Origin: Coenobita brevimanus
Lineage: Eukaryota > Arthropoda > Malacostraca > Decapoda > Coenobitidae
Length of the DNA stretch: 64,000 nucleotides
NCBI GenBank assembly: GCA_032717465.1
Contig: CM064691.1
Coordinates: 3,003,315 to 3,067,314 of the forward strand
Direction: 5' to 3'
Position numbers and translations under genes: made by a program. Shown one piece after another: positions 21,369 to 32,599 of this stretch. A model generated the notes under the pieces. That model was not told where the DNA came from and did no database searches. It saw only the letters and a program-made list of their open reading frames with translations. Each line of letters opens with the position of its first letter. Position 1 is the stretch's first letter.

Positions 21369-22835
21369 GGCACGGTCTGCTAACCATTCATGTAGGATAG
21401 CTGGCGACTGGTGGGAATATCTCTTGGAGTAAATATACGATGGAGCGCTGAGTGTAATACAAAACTGGTGTACAAGTAGGCAAGTATTTGACAGTGAGAC
21501 TCCACCAATTAGTCCAACAGTGGTATCAGAGCAGTAAGTTAGACAAAATTATCACTCCACTTTTTATTCAAGATATTATACAAGTCTTTCATTATATTCT
21601 GGAAAGTCTGGTGCGCCTTGAGGATTGCATCACACTGTTTTGTAAGTAAGTTGCTGTAGTCTTGTTAATTATCTCAGTGAGGTGAATCAGTACTTAGGTC
21701 AGCAGTGCACTGTGACGGTAAGCATAACTAATTATACTTGCATCTTGCTTCCTAGGTGTAAGTTCGTACTGCATATGCAACCTGTGAATTATTCTATAGC
21801 TGAGTTCTTGAAGTCGAAGATGTTTTTATTAGTTACTTATCACTGCCTCCTGATGATTTTCGTGAAATTACCAAGGACGAAGACCATACTTAACCAGTGT
21901 GGTTCCAAGTCTCTTCTAGGGTAAACAATGTCGTCTTGAGCTGGACCATAATAGAAAATTCGTCATCGAACCGAAGAAGTGAAGTGGAAATAATTTCTAC
22001 GAAGGCGCTAATGACTGCATGTGATAGGTTGGCTGGTCTAGGTGGCAGAGGGTAAGGCCTTGGCTGCCTGACCTCTCTGCTGTCAGTTATGTGGGTTGAT
22101 CTCTCGCTGGAATCGGAAATTTCGCAATGAGTCTTCCTCTGTATTTTTTTCGACTCATTACATCTTCCACCTATCACTCCGATAACGTGCTTTTTTATTA
22201 ACGTTACTTCCAGATGATTTTATGAATAGTAAGAAAACCCTCTCTTACTGAAGGGCATAAAGCATAATTAGACTGAAGGGATTAATATTCTCAAGTACAG
22301 TACGTTATTGATACAAATTATGTTGTTAACAATGTTAACCTGTGATATGCAAAATAAATGGCTAAAGAAGACGTGGTTCAAAGTCTGCGCAAATGGGAAT
22401 AAGGTTCTACGTTGAACTAAAGCCTTTGTGATATTGCTGATAGTCTTTGCTGTTTCTCTTCAGGTTCAGTAGCTTGTATATTAGAGCGACTAGAGAGCTA
22501 ATCAAGTGAATGATCTGCCCTGTACTGCCGTTGAATCTCAGCCATGATGTTACCTATTCCTATCAGGGATTTTTTCAGTTGTGGCTCTTCATGGCAGTTT
22601 CAAGGTTCAATTAGTATCTCAATAGACCTTGGGCGGTATCATGTGTGTTACCTGGAAGGCTTAGTCTGCTGATGTGGGCGTGGATGTGGACGTGGAAGGG
22701 GGGAATGAGTAAATAATGGAGGATTGACATGGGTAACAATGACTGAGCCGTCCACGCAAGACACAAGAAATTGGCAGGTAGAGAGAGGGGAGCACATACG
22801 GACCACCATATACTGTTCAGTCTATCTATCTGTCA
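20900..22835. other. Intergenic stretch with one TC/TTC microsatellite
   Basis: A (TC)n(TTC)n(TC)n tract lies at 21299-21368. The remainder shows only short motif-free frames, for example 21682-21924 and 21890-22177. Confidence 0.5.

Positions 22836-22837
<2 letters not shown>

Positions 22838-22880
<43 letters not shown>
22838..22880. repeat. (TG)n microsatellite
   Basis: About 20 TG units. Confidence 0.95.
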
Positions 22881-22881
<1 letters not shown>

Positions 22882-22884
22882 TGG

Positions 22885-24313
22885 TATTAACTATATAGGG
22901 AGGTTGGAGTAAATTATGTGAGCCTGCAAGGGACACCATAGGAAGCGGGGACGAAAACAGTTTTTCTTTAATTTCATTATTATTATTTTTATAATATCGG
23001 CGAAACTAAATCAGTCCAGTTTAGGAGGAGCGTAACTAAATGTTTGGAGTGGAAGATTTCACTAAGAAGTAATGGCGAAGCATTCAGGCAAGTTTACTGT
23101 ACAAAAATGTGTAATTTAGTGACCTAATACAGTTGAATTTCACTGTACTTTAACGGTTTCAGTTACGACGGTTTATCTGCTGTTAAAATCACTCATCCAT
23201 TCATAGCCCATAATAAACCACACATTACACACTAATTTCTATTTTCTTCTCCGTGCACTTGCAGTTTGTTGATATTTGATTTTCATCATTGTGGCCTGCA
23301 CCTGTTGGCGACGTAGTTGTTCGCTCTAGCCATGTATTAACAAATACACAGTACTTTTTAGCCTGTCTTACCGCCTAACATACTTAATTCCAGATTTTCC
23401 TCACCTACTTGCACTGCGTACTGTTTGGCATTTGTTGTTGTATAAGAAAGATTGCTGATTAATCAAAATTAAGCACGTGAATACTAAACTCAATCGGCAT
23501 CAAACTATTACTAAGCAGCACTCAGACAGCGCATACCTCCTCCAACGCCTGTACCAGAAACTGAGATCACGACTAATATTTAATAAACTCTTCCTTGGCT
23601 CATGACCCACATATCCACAAAACTTCACTGAAATCCATCATTTTTTTTTTTTTTTTTAAAGATATCTTGTAGACAAATAAACAAAGGTGAATACATACCC
23701 TCCTCCAGCTCCGTTAGTGGAGGTAATTAACGTATTCCTAAGATTCTTGCATCGATGTACATTATCAGTACAGGTTTTCTTCACACTTGGACTCCTGTAA
23801 TCAGCTAAGGAAACAGTTTGCGGGATAGTTCCTTCGTCATTAAGGTTACCACCCTACTTCTCCTCTCACTATTACGCCAACTTCGAGACGGCTCCTGCCT
23901 TATTAAGTAACCCCTGGACTGAGGACTCGTGACACATTCCATCTTCTGTCTGCACTTTCACTTTCCTCACCTCTTATCCTGCCGCTGTCATTCAGGCTTC
24001 ACGCATCAATAAAGTAAATGGAACTGTATTCAAAATATCAAGTGCATTCCATAATACTCTATCTACCATATACACAGTTGTTGTTATTGTTGTTGTTATC
24101 CAGGCACACCCGTTGGACTGCATGCTGAACTTGTCCTTCTCTTGCAGTTCACCATTCTCCTTGCAGAGGATAGGAAGGGAGTTGAGGGGCTGCTGTAAAA
24201 ATCGAACAGTGTGGTCAGCCTGTTGTGATATCAGTGCCTCCATGTAGTGTCCCTCCCTAGCACCATCATACATGCTAGTTTCATATTACAGCTGTGAATG
24301 GGCGTATTTTTTA

Positions 24314-24315
<2 letters not shown>
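22885..24315. other. Intergenic stretch, nothing recognised
   Basis: Includes a T run at about 23640-23657. The minus-strand frame at 23992-24273 (93 codons) has no recognisable domain. Confidence 0.5.

Positions 24316-24317
<2 letters not shown>

Positions 24318-24356
<39 letters not shown>
24318..24356. repeat. (TG)n microsatellite
   Basis: About 19 TG units ending in TGAAATAC. Confidence 0.95.
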
Positions 24357-24359
<3 letters not shown>

Positions 24360-24477
24360 TACTAAATGACGTCACTCCGACCTACATACCGGAGAACGTC
24401 TTGACTCGGTCTCTTCCTGAAAATATCGACATGTACATTTAATTCCCAGGTCGGTAACTCTAATGCCTGCCATGTGA

Positions 24478-24560
24478 ACATAAGAACATAAGAACATGAG
24501 AAGAGAGGAGAACTGTAGTAGGCCGCCTGGCCCATGCTAGGCAGCTCCTGAACTGGACTG
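24478..24560. repeat. Short dispersed-repeat fragment with AACATAAG units
   Basis: GAACATAAGAACATAAGAAC is followed by GTAGGCCGCCTGGCCCATG and a short tail. I recall AACATAAGAACATAAG-type starts from many invertebrate repeats; the family is unassigned. Confidence 0.5.
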
Positions 24561-24644
24561 GATTAACGTAGTGGACGCAAAGTAGTATATTGGTTTGCAA
24601 CGGTGATACTTTATTTTATACTGTATGTTTTATAATCCGGTACG

Positions 24645-24648
<4 letters not shown>

Positions 24649-24733
<85 letters not shown>

Positions 24734-24734
24734 A
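24649..24734. repeat. (TA)n(TG)n microsatellite
   Basis: About 36 TA units then 7 TG units, adjoining the left inverted repeat of a PLE fragment. Confidence 0.96.
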
Positions 24735-24764
24735 GAAACTTTACTTCACCGCAAGGACATGTAT

Positions 24765-25403
24765 GCAAAACAACCACAGGAGAAATGAAAGGAGCGACAG
24801 TGAGTACTTTCGTATATCACAACACAAGTGTAAGGACAGCCCAATAGACTAGTGGTTTATTTCAGCACAAAGCATCCAGTGATCACCATATTGACTGGAC
24901 AGGCTCCAAGATTCTAGCAAGATCAAAAAGCTTTGATGAAAGAAATGTGATAGAGTCTTGCCTATTTTCTGGCACATATGAAAAGAATGTAAGGATGAGC
25001 TATGGTCATTCTAAGTGTGATTAGTTGTTAACTGAATTAATTTTAAAGCAGTATCCCCCAGGCTAACAATTGATTGTTCCTTGTCGTCTCCAGGTATACA
25101 GTCACACCTGTGTGGGACTCACCTAGCATTAAGCCTCTACAGTAGGTCTTAAGCCACAGCATTTACCCCCTTTTTGTCAGGTGCATCGCTAAGGAAAAAA
25201 GTCACGTACCTATTGTTCTGTGTATCGATCAGTTTTAATTCAGGTCATCCTTTGTTCTGTGTGTCACTCCCTGCTGCGGGTGTGCATATAAGACCTCTGC
25301 CCATTACGTTTCTGTATCACTCTGAAGATGTAATAAGATGTAATACGAGTAGGCTGTACGAAAATACTCACTGTCGCTCCTTTCATTTCTCCTGTGGTTA
25401 TTT

Positions 25404-25412
<9 letters not shown>
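24765..25412 (+). mobile_element. Penelope-like element 3' fragment between inverted repeats
   Basis: 24845 to about 25020 reads GLFQHKASSDHHIDWTGSKI, LARSKSFDERNVIESCLFSG and so on, the C-terminal part of a GIY-YIG endonuclease as in PLEs (HHIDW...SKIL...RN.IES). The 3' non-coding part ends at 25360-25412 in a segment whose reverse complement is at 24765-24815 (GCAAAA(C/T)AACCACAGGAGAA...GGAGCGACAGTGAGTA). Both arms abut TA microsatellites. CTGAAGATGTAAT...ACGAAA near 25321-25370 resembles hammerhead core elements. Confidence 0.7.

Positions 25413-25491
<79 letters not shown>
25407..25491. repeat. (TA)n microsatellite
   Basis: About 42 TA units. Confidence 0.97.
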
Positions 25492-25494
<3 letters not shown>

Positions 25495-25542
25495 TGTATG
25501 TGGAGGTGAGGGGGCAGAGAAGACAATCAAAACCAGTCCACA

Positions 25543-25695
25543 GTGAGGCAGCCCTAGTGTGTATTCAATATGGACGTTGTGTGTTAGCGCCGAAGTGGTG
25601 ACACAAAACTGAATGTTGAACGTTGATGGAGTGCTGGTTCTCAGATAACAGACTCGTTAACCTATGCCTAGAGTCGGACACATAAAAACATTATT
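25543..25695 (+). mobile_element. tRNA-derived SINE, 3'-half fragment
   Basis: CAGCCCTAGTGTGTATTCAA and GTGTTAGCGCCGA match 6205-6260. It ends AGAGTCGGACACATAAAAAC like the copy at 6018. The tRNA-like head is missing. Confidence 0.75.
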
Positions 25696-25699
25696 GTGG

Positions 25700-26495
25700 T
25701 GATGATGAGCACTACTGGAGCTTACAGCAAGGTATCCTCATTTGTATTCTTTTTTGGTGTTTTATTTTTTAAGTCAGCAGTAAGTTACACAAAGATTACC
25801 TGTTAGAATTCTGTTGCTACCCATAATAGAGATTTGTCAATGTCCGTCAGTTAACGAAACCAGTTTTAAGAAGAAAGCTACCGGTATAGTTTTAAAATAC
25901 ATCTCTGGCTTATGATAAGGACTGGATGTAACTATGACCGACTGTCCTTACTCTCCACACATCACAGTGACTAATAAGGAATACTAAGAAACGAGTTTTT
26001 ACCTCTTGACTCTTGACTCATAGCCCTTGCCACAAAATTACCTACTTCCCACTCCTTTCTTCCCACCACCTGCTGCTTGTGATCCGCGTACGCAAAACCC
26101 TTTCGTGATGGAGGAGTTAAAGAAGTCTCCAACTTTCCCCTCCAGTTTGAAAAGTCTCCTCTAAGTGTCAGTAAAAATCCCTGAAAGAAACGAGAATAAA
26201 ATAAGAACAACGTTATCGAAATAGTGTTCAGCCCCTTCAGGATGAGGTCGTCAATTTTTATTTATTCTCTCTCCATAGGACTTTACCGGCTTAGAGATGA
26301 GTTTTCTAGTTGGAAGGATTTGATAGACATTATTAACCTCTTTACTGCCAACTGCACTCCTTACTCGAAATAAAATCGTCTGACAACAGGAATAAAATGA
26401 AATATTCGGAATGAAGTTAGCGCTGGTGTATGAGTGACTGCACCTACTGTACATTAGCCAGTGAGGCGGCTGCACTTGTACTGGAGTGGGACGAC
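25700..26495. other. Intergenic stretch, nothing recognised
   Basis: Minus frames at 25971-26210 and 26251-26580 lack motifs. Confidence 0.45.
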
Positions 26496-26514
26496 TCAAG
26501 CTGGTCAGCATTAT

Positions 26515-26645
26515 TTTTATTATTATTATTATTGCTAAAACTACCCACATCCTTGTGGGAAGCTTTACTGGGTTTGTCAATATTCTTTATTATTATTAAA
26601 ACTTCCCACATCCCCGTGAAAAGTTTTATTGTTTTTGTCTATATC
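26515..26645. repeat. Tandem duplication with ATT tracts and CCCACATCC...GTGGG
   Basis: Two copies of about 65 bp: TAAAACTACCCACATCCTTG and TAAAACTTCCCACATCCCCG, each preceded by an ATT repeat and each containing a short inverted repeat. Confidence 0.6.
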
Positions 26646-26849
26646 TTTTTTTTTAAAACGTAAATGGCCATTACTTGGAGGTTATTTAGTTGAAGGCCTT
26701 CCAACTCTGTCAGCTGAGTCCCAGGCTGGCCGCTTCATCTGACAAAACTGGGAGGAAATCGGTTATATGGATCTCAGGATATTATCCGCAACATAGAAAC
26801 CAAATTGTTGACACTATGTCACAATCCAGGTAAGATAGAAAGCTGAATT

Positions 26850-27090
26850 TTTTTAGCATATTCCCCTTGCCGGGGAGCAGATCTGGATGGAGTAGGATCT
26901 TAATCGGATGCATATCCTCCGAGATTGCCTTGGGTCAAATATTGGGATTTTCCCGAATATTCCGGATGTCACCTAATTATCCATGAAAGAACAATGCTAG
27001 AGCCACCAAACCTGGTGGCCTGGCAGACAGTGATGACCTACGGTGACCAGCACAGAATCAGTAACCTTGACCTCAAGGTCCCCTTATAGC
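26850..27090. repeat. Probable dispersed repeat fragment
   Basis: Contains GGAGCAGATCTGGATGGAG and GACCTCAAGGTCCCC with a GACCTC-type composition resembling other invertebrate repeats. No second copy in the window, so the call is weak. Confidence 0.3.
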
Positions 27091-27157
27091 TCGGCTTCTA
27101 GTAAGCAATGACTGTGGGGAGATTTTATCATAATTGTCCTTGGACATTTTTACGGCG

Positions 27158-27267
27158 TTCTACTTATTATTATTATTATTATTATTATTAATATTATTAT
27201 TACCGTATAATCATTATTTTTATTATTATTATCTCACCACAGCAGTGGTGAGTCATGTTTGTGCTTG

Positions 27268-27308
<41 letters not shown>

Positions 27309-27373
27309 GTATAATTATTATTTTTATTATTATTATAACTCACCACAGCAGTGGTGAGTCATGTTTGTGCTTG

Positions 27374-27406
<33 letters not shown>

Positions 27407-27410
27407 CCTA
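27158..27410. repeat. (ATT)n array with duplicated hairpin unit
   Basis: Two 106-bp units each hold an ATT tract plus the 8-bp-stem hairpin CTCACCACAGCAGTGGTGAG, at 27233-27252 and 27339-27358. GTCATGTTTGTGCTTGTC follows each. Confidence 0.9.
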
Positions 27411-28020
27411 CTGCTGGCATGGACTTGATGGCCCCATCCCTGAAGCCCAGTAGTCCTGATATGTGCCACCCACCTTCACATATTACCATTTTGGCTTTAA
27501 TAACTGTGGTCCTAAATTAATTCATTTTGGGGCTGAGTTACTTGGGACTGGTGCGATTACATTAGCGGAGTGTTAGGACATGCTGATGTGTCTCGTGGGA
27601 GATCAGCGAAGAAAGTTTTTAAACAAATTCAGATAAACATACTGTTCCTTGCCACAGCTTGGAATTCTTCCCACTTTCTTTTGGAAACACATCTCTTCTC
27701 AAACCTCTGGACACAACACTAAAAAAGTTACTAAATATGAAACTTGACACTTTCTCTCAGTCCACCCATCTACAGTATTGCCTGACGCCGTGCTCTGTAA
27801 GTGCCTAGGCAAAGTGACTTCCTGGCATTTTCTCGCCCCACATAGTATAGACCCCACTTCCCACAGCACACCACCTCCCATTACCCTCACCCTATCTGTC
27901 CCCCTTCTGTCGATCTTCCTTTTCTTGCCATCATCCTATACTCATCAGTAAATGCAGTAGCGATTATTACGTAGGGTTGGCGCAGGTTCAAATGGATGTT
28001 CCATAAAATTACTATGTTAT
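27411..28020. other. Intergenic stretch, nothing recognised
   Basis: Only motif-free short frames, such as 27699-27890 on the minus strand. Confidence 0.45.
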
Positions 28021-28028
28021 GTAACGAT

Positions 28029-28250
28029 GGAAAAAAAGCAGAACATGAGATGAAAAAACACAGAAACAAGAGGACACTGGGGATGGGAGGAGATTCAATG
28101 TTCTCTGCTCATTACTACATTCCACCAGTTAAACTTTTTGTGAGTAGAATGTGGAGTAATGGGCAGAGAAGTCTGAATCTCCTCTCATCCCAGATTGTCT
28201 CTTGTTTTTGTGCTTTATTCATTTCTTGTACTGCCATTTTTTTTTCTGTC
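28029..28250. mobile_element. Foldback (long-hairpin) element
   Basis: The left arm 28029-28126 and right arm 28144-28250 are inverted copies. AAACAAGAGGACA, GGAGGAGATTCAA and TTCTCTGCTCATTACT match the reverse complements AAACAAGAGACAA, GAGGAGATTCAGA and TTCTCTGCCCATTACT. The loop is about 17 bp. A diverged single-arm copy lies at about 43680-43800. No coding content. Confidence 0.75.
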
Positions 28251-28617
28251 CCACCATTTTAATAATAATTTTATATTAACTTTTTGTTTTCTAGTATACT
28301 CTCCCAGTCAGCTTGCAACTCTCCATTCACTTCCTTTGGTCAGATGAATTGAGTAACATTATCGTATACACCCCATTCTTCACAATTCCTATATACTTTC
28401 ACGTCATTCCATAGACATTTCTATGATAAAGTGTCTTAGTAATCCTCACTCTGAATATATACTCATCAAGCATTGTCTGCTTTTCATTGCTATTCGTTGA
28501 AATTTTTGTGCAATCCTTCATTTAACCTCACACTTATACTCGTGGTCTTACTTCATATCAGTACCTATAACACCCCTGTCACTTTCTCTCCCTGTTTCAC
28601 CCTTCCGCTTTCTATCT

Positions 28618-28620
<3 letters not shown>

Positions 28621-28648
<28 letters not shown>
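28621..28648. repeat. Poly(A) run
   Basis: 28 consecutive A after a pyrimidine-rich stretch. It may be the tail of an unidentified retroelement. Confidence 0.7.
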
Positions 28649-28650
<2 letters not shown>

Positions 28651-28715
28651 ACTGTACATCACACTAAGGAAATAGAAGGACATGCTGGACTCACCATCTT
28701 GTGCTGTAGACTGTC

Positions 28716-29375
28716 TATAGTAGGACTCGCGCACGTTTGCGGCTGTGGTGTGGCCCGCACCTGTGTACAATGGTGCCACGTTTCCCCAACTTGTGATGTG
28801 AAACGGAAGCTATTTATGTACAAGGCATCACATATTCGATAAATTCAGATATATAAAACCTACACTTGTGTATTTTGATGGATGAATCAACAGTAATCTT
28901 ATTATGCATAAAATATTTATACAGTAACACAGAAACAGGGAATACATATTGTACAGTGTTGCTAAAAGAAATTGTAGTCACTTTTAATGGTTTTTAGCGT
29001 AGTTTTAGGGTGGGTAATAATATCACAGTTATGGATATAAGATAATGAGCCTGAAAAAAGAAGAAATATGCCAATATCCAAAGTAAAAGAAATAATTCAT
29101 GTAATTCTTGTGAGTGGCAACACTTACACACCAGTCTGGCCTAAGGTAAAGTACGTACCTCCGTAGACCCAACCATAGCTTGTACAGGGGTTGCTAGGGA
29201 AAAATGCTCACATTTACTGGCTTTTACCATAATTTTAAGGCGAGGAATAATCACATTTATAATCATAAGCTAATATGTAGGACAAAATAGTAGGCATATG
29301 CCAATACCGAAGTAAAAAAAAGAAAAACATTATTCACTCGTGAGCGGCAACACTTCCACACCCAGTCGGTGAGAG

Positions 29376-29425
<50 letters not shown>

Positions 29426-29559
29426 GCAGGAGAGGGGCATGCATTGAATGCATTGTCGGCATCACTAAATATAACAAAACCAAATTAACAAATGAAAGCA
29501 CAATTATAAATAACTTATAAAAGAATCAAAAGTACTCAGGGTGGCTCACATTTCCCGCC

Positions 29560-29621
<62 letters not shown>

Positions 29622-29696
29622 GGTATAGAAAACGTGGCAACACTGTACACAGGTGCGGGCCACACCACAGCCGCAAACGTAGGCGAGTCCTACTAT
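28716..29696. mobile_element. MITE-like element with about 75-bp terminal inverted repeats
   Basis: Ends CTATAGTAGGACTCGC...ACGTTTGCGGCTGTGGTGTG (28716 to about 28790) recur inverted at about 29625-29696 with few differences. The interior has two diverged copies of a roughly 200-bp unit (28975-29150 and 29200-29365), each ending GTGAG(T/C)GGCAACACTT. GA tracts lie at 29371-29425 and 29562-29618. No ORF was seen. Confidence 0.8.
29562..29618. repeat. (GA)n microsatellite
   Basis: About 28 GA units inside the MITE-like element. Confidence 0.95.
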
Positions 29697-29699
29697 AGC

Positions 29700-30075
29700 G
29701 CCTCCATAAACTGGTCCCATAGTAACACAGCTGCCTAGTAAAGTCATGTTCCAGAGTACTCTAGCTGAGATATACTACACAGATCTTGAGGAAAGTGTAG
29801 TAGTGTTTCACATCGATTTCAGGAGAGGGCGTCCCACCAGGCTGACAGGGTTCTCCTCGTAGAATGCAGGGGAGGTTGGGCAATTTTCCCTCGCAGTCCT
29901 AAGTGGCAATTGTTCCTCCATGCCTGGGGTACACAGCTCCACCACGACTAGACTCTCCTCTAGCACCAGACAAATGCCATAGGCTATTTCAGGGCAGCAG
30001 AAGAACCTACAGCCGTGACCTTCCACCGGAGATTACTTGTCTCATAAAAGAACGCGGCTCACTCTGAACACGTCC
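29700..30075. other. Intergenic stretch, nothing recognised
   Basis: The minus frame 29808-30026 (72 codons) has no recognisable motif. Confidence 0.45.
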
Positions 30076-30078
30076 CCT

Positions 30079-30080
30079 CC

Positions 30081-30157
<77 letters not shown>
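30079..30157. repeat. (CT)n(CA)n microsatellite
   Basis: About 12 CT then about 27 CA units. Confidence 0.96.
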
Positions 30158-30329
30158 TGCACGGTGAGATCTAGCTTGCTTAAATACTTACCCTTTCGTG
30201 GTCACTTCTTACATTTACAAGACGTCACGAAGTTCCAAGAAGTCAACAACGAGATCAACAACAAAATTAGTACAAAGAGAAGGGAAAACTGGATGGCTCT
30301 TAAAACAACACTTAATGGGTCTGTCTTTT

Positions 30330-30512
30330 AACCGAGGGCCGCAGAGAGCCACTTTATTCTCCTCTTGTATGTTCGTGTATGTTCGTATATGAGAGAGGGG
30401 TGTGTGAGCTGGGAGCAGGGCAGTGAAATGGCGGGGGACAGGATGACATGAAGGCGATTTGTTTGTCGCCACTCCTTGCGGGATTAAGGCGTCTGGCAAT
30501 AGATAGGTAGAG
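30330..30512 (+). mobile_element. RTE-like LINE terminal fragment
   Basis: Remnants GCVSWEQGSEMAGDRMT, FVCRHSLRD and GVWQ match the C-terminus of the copies at 1-785 and 52525-52880. It ends GGGATTAAGGCGTCTGGCAATAG with the start of an ATAG-type tail. Confidence 0.75.
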
Positions 30513-30641
30513 CTCTTCGTTTTGTCTTTTTGGCATTGACGTATAGAACATTAATCACATTAAAAGAATATCAGCGTCTTGGCTTCAGAACAAAAAAAAA
30601 GGAAATGGTATGGAAAGATTGATCTTTTCACCGAGAGCCAT

Positions 30642-30678
30642 CCAACCTAACCTAACTAACCTAACCTAGCCCAACCCA
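30642..30678. repeat. Interstitial telomere-type (AACCT)n tract
   Basis: CCAACCTAACCTAACTAACC followed by TAACCTAGCCCAACCC: five to six AACCT-like units. This is the C-rich form of the arthropod TTAGG telomere repeat. Confidence 0.7.
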
Positions 30679-30831
30679 TAAATTTTTAACCTAATCATAT
30701 AGTACTGAGATCATGCTTTAATGACAGTAGCTACAGAGTGGAGGATAACAGCGAGGAAAAACAAACTGGGTAGGAAGACTCATATCCCTGTCTTCCTATA
30801 ATCCCCTGGCAACTCATAATCGTATCAATTC

Positions 30832-30832
<1 letters not shown>

Positions 30833-30922
<90 letters not shown>

Positions 30923-30927
30923 CACAC
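30833..30927. repeat. (CA)n microsatellite
   Basis: About 46 CA units with one GC interruption. Confidence 0.97.
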
Positions 30928-30954
30928 ACCCTTAGCTGAATCACTAAATCACAA

Positions 30955-32580
30955 ACAAGCTTCTCCAAGACTCATGTCTCCATCATCTCCAGCGTCCGAC
31001 TCATCCCTTCTAATAGCGAGCTAGCATACTCGAGAACCACAACACAAACATTAGTCTCTTATAGCCAACACGCACCAAATCTAAAAAACAGTATTCTCTG
31101 CACAAGGAGATCCTTCCACTTAATCACAAAGTAACCCCCTTCACTCTAGAACAGACACGTAACACCATAAAGGAAACTGTGAACTCAGCGGTGCCGGATG
31201 GTGTTAGCAACCTACACCTGAAGTATTTAGAACCATACGGTATGCAACTCTCACACAGATTAGCATTTACTCATACGCACGTTGTAGCCATCCCAACATT
31301 TGGAAACATGGAACAATTATTACTGTTCTCATACCAGACAAGGACCCAACGCACCCTTTTTTCGTACATATCCATAATAATAATTTAGTTCACCATCCAA
31401 GATAGATGAACAACTGATTTTTAACAATCCCCCACGCACTTCCTACTCTGCTCCACAACACGGGTTTAGAACACTACAGTTCACAAACACCTTACTAACC
31501 AGCCTCGCAAATCAATTCCCTACTGCTCGCAAAATGTACACTTTTTACAACTGTGGACATGAGTAACGCTGCTAATGCCATCCTCCAGCACAAGCTAAAA
31601 ACCAAAAACTACAGTACAGACAAGAACACCATACTCTGGCTTACCAACAGCATTATTTACCTGGTAGACAAATGCGTGTTAGACTCAAGGGTATGTGATC
31701 CCTAACACAAAACTTTCCTAACGGAGTTTCACGGGCTCTGTTCTTTTCCTCACGCTTTTTAACCCATACATGCTTGACATTTCCACACCTTAACCGCCCA
31801 CAAATATTGCCTCATACAGCCGTACACTGCATCACAGACACTGGGTACTTCGGCAAGACTACCTCAACACATTTCAGGCATGAGTTGAGGACAACAGGCT
31901 GAAGATCACTCTAGCGAAATCCACCTCTACTCTCATCATCAGAAGTAAACATGAGCACAGGTGCTCCCCAAACATCACACTTAACAGTGTAACTGTACCA
32001 CACATCCCCTTCATTAAGATTCTTGGAGTGATACAGGACAGTGGAATCACCTTCAAAAACCACACACAAGACATCTAGAGACTGTGTACCTCCCCCTTAA
32101 CCTCAGCCCAGAATCAACACATTCGGGACAATTACAGGGACAGACTTGGGGAAAAAAGACTCTACTCTACAAACAGTACATTAAATCGAAGATATTCTTT
32201 GCCCCCTGGTACAGGTCCTCAGCCTATCTAATACCCATTGCATCACCTTGCAGACCATACAGATAAATGCTTTACGTATCATCACTTACTGTACAGATAT
32301 CCATCCCCACATGACGGAGCCACACAACATGACTATAAACATAAAACAATCACTATACAAATATTACTAATCCCACTTCAACATCTCATCTCCAGCCATT
32401 CCAACACCAACAATGAAGAAATACTTGCACGTTCATTTCAGGTGCAGGGCGATACAATATCTCAGAACCGGCCCTATCAGGCGTTAAGCGATTGCTCCTC
32501 CCGACAGCACACGGTCTTTGCCCTCGATTTTACTATTAAATAGTTATCATGTATGTTTGCACGATAAGATAATGAAGGTG
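30955..32580 (+). mobile_element. Jockey-type LINE reverse transcriptase, decayed
   Basis: In changing frames: RNTIKETVNSAVPDGVSNLH (about 31160-31220), then IPTFGN-EQLL (31290-31330), QHGFRTL-TNTLLTSLANQ (31455-31520), a VDMSNAANAILQHKL block (about 31553-31600) where active elements have a catalytic Asp motif, GVSRALFFSS (about 31725-31760, replacing GVPQGSVLSP), KITLAKSTSTLIIRS (about 31905-31945) and LGVIQDSGITFKNHT (about 32023-32065). It ends near LNSYHVCL at about 32540-32560. Order and spacing fit a jockey-clade RT. The YADD box is destroyed. Confidence 0.75.
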
Positions 32581-32599
32581 AGGCTGGATGGACAAAAAT

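Noticed and set aside
27158..27410. Regular spacing resembling a CRISPR array
   Set aside because: Only two units, with ATT microsatellite spacers, in a eukaryotic genome.
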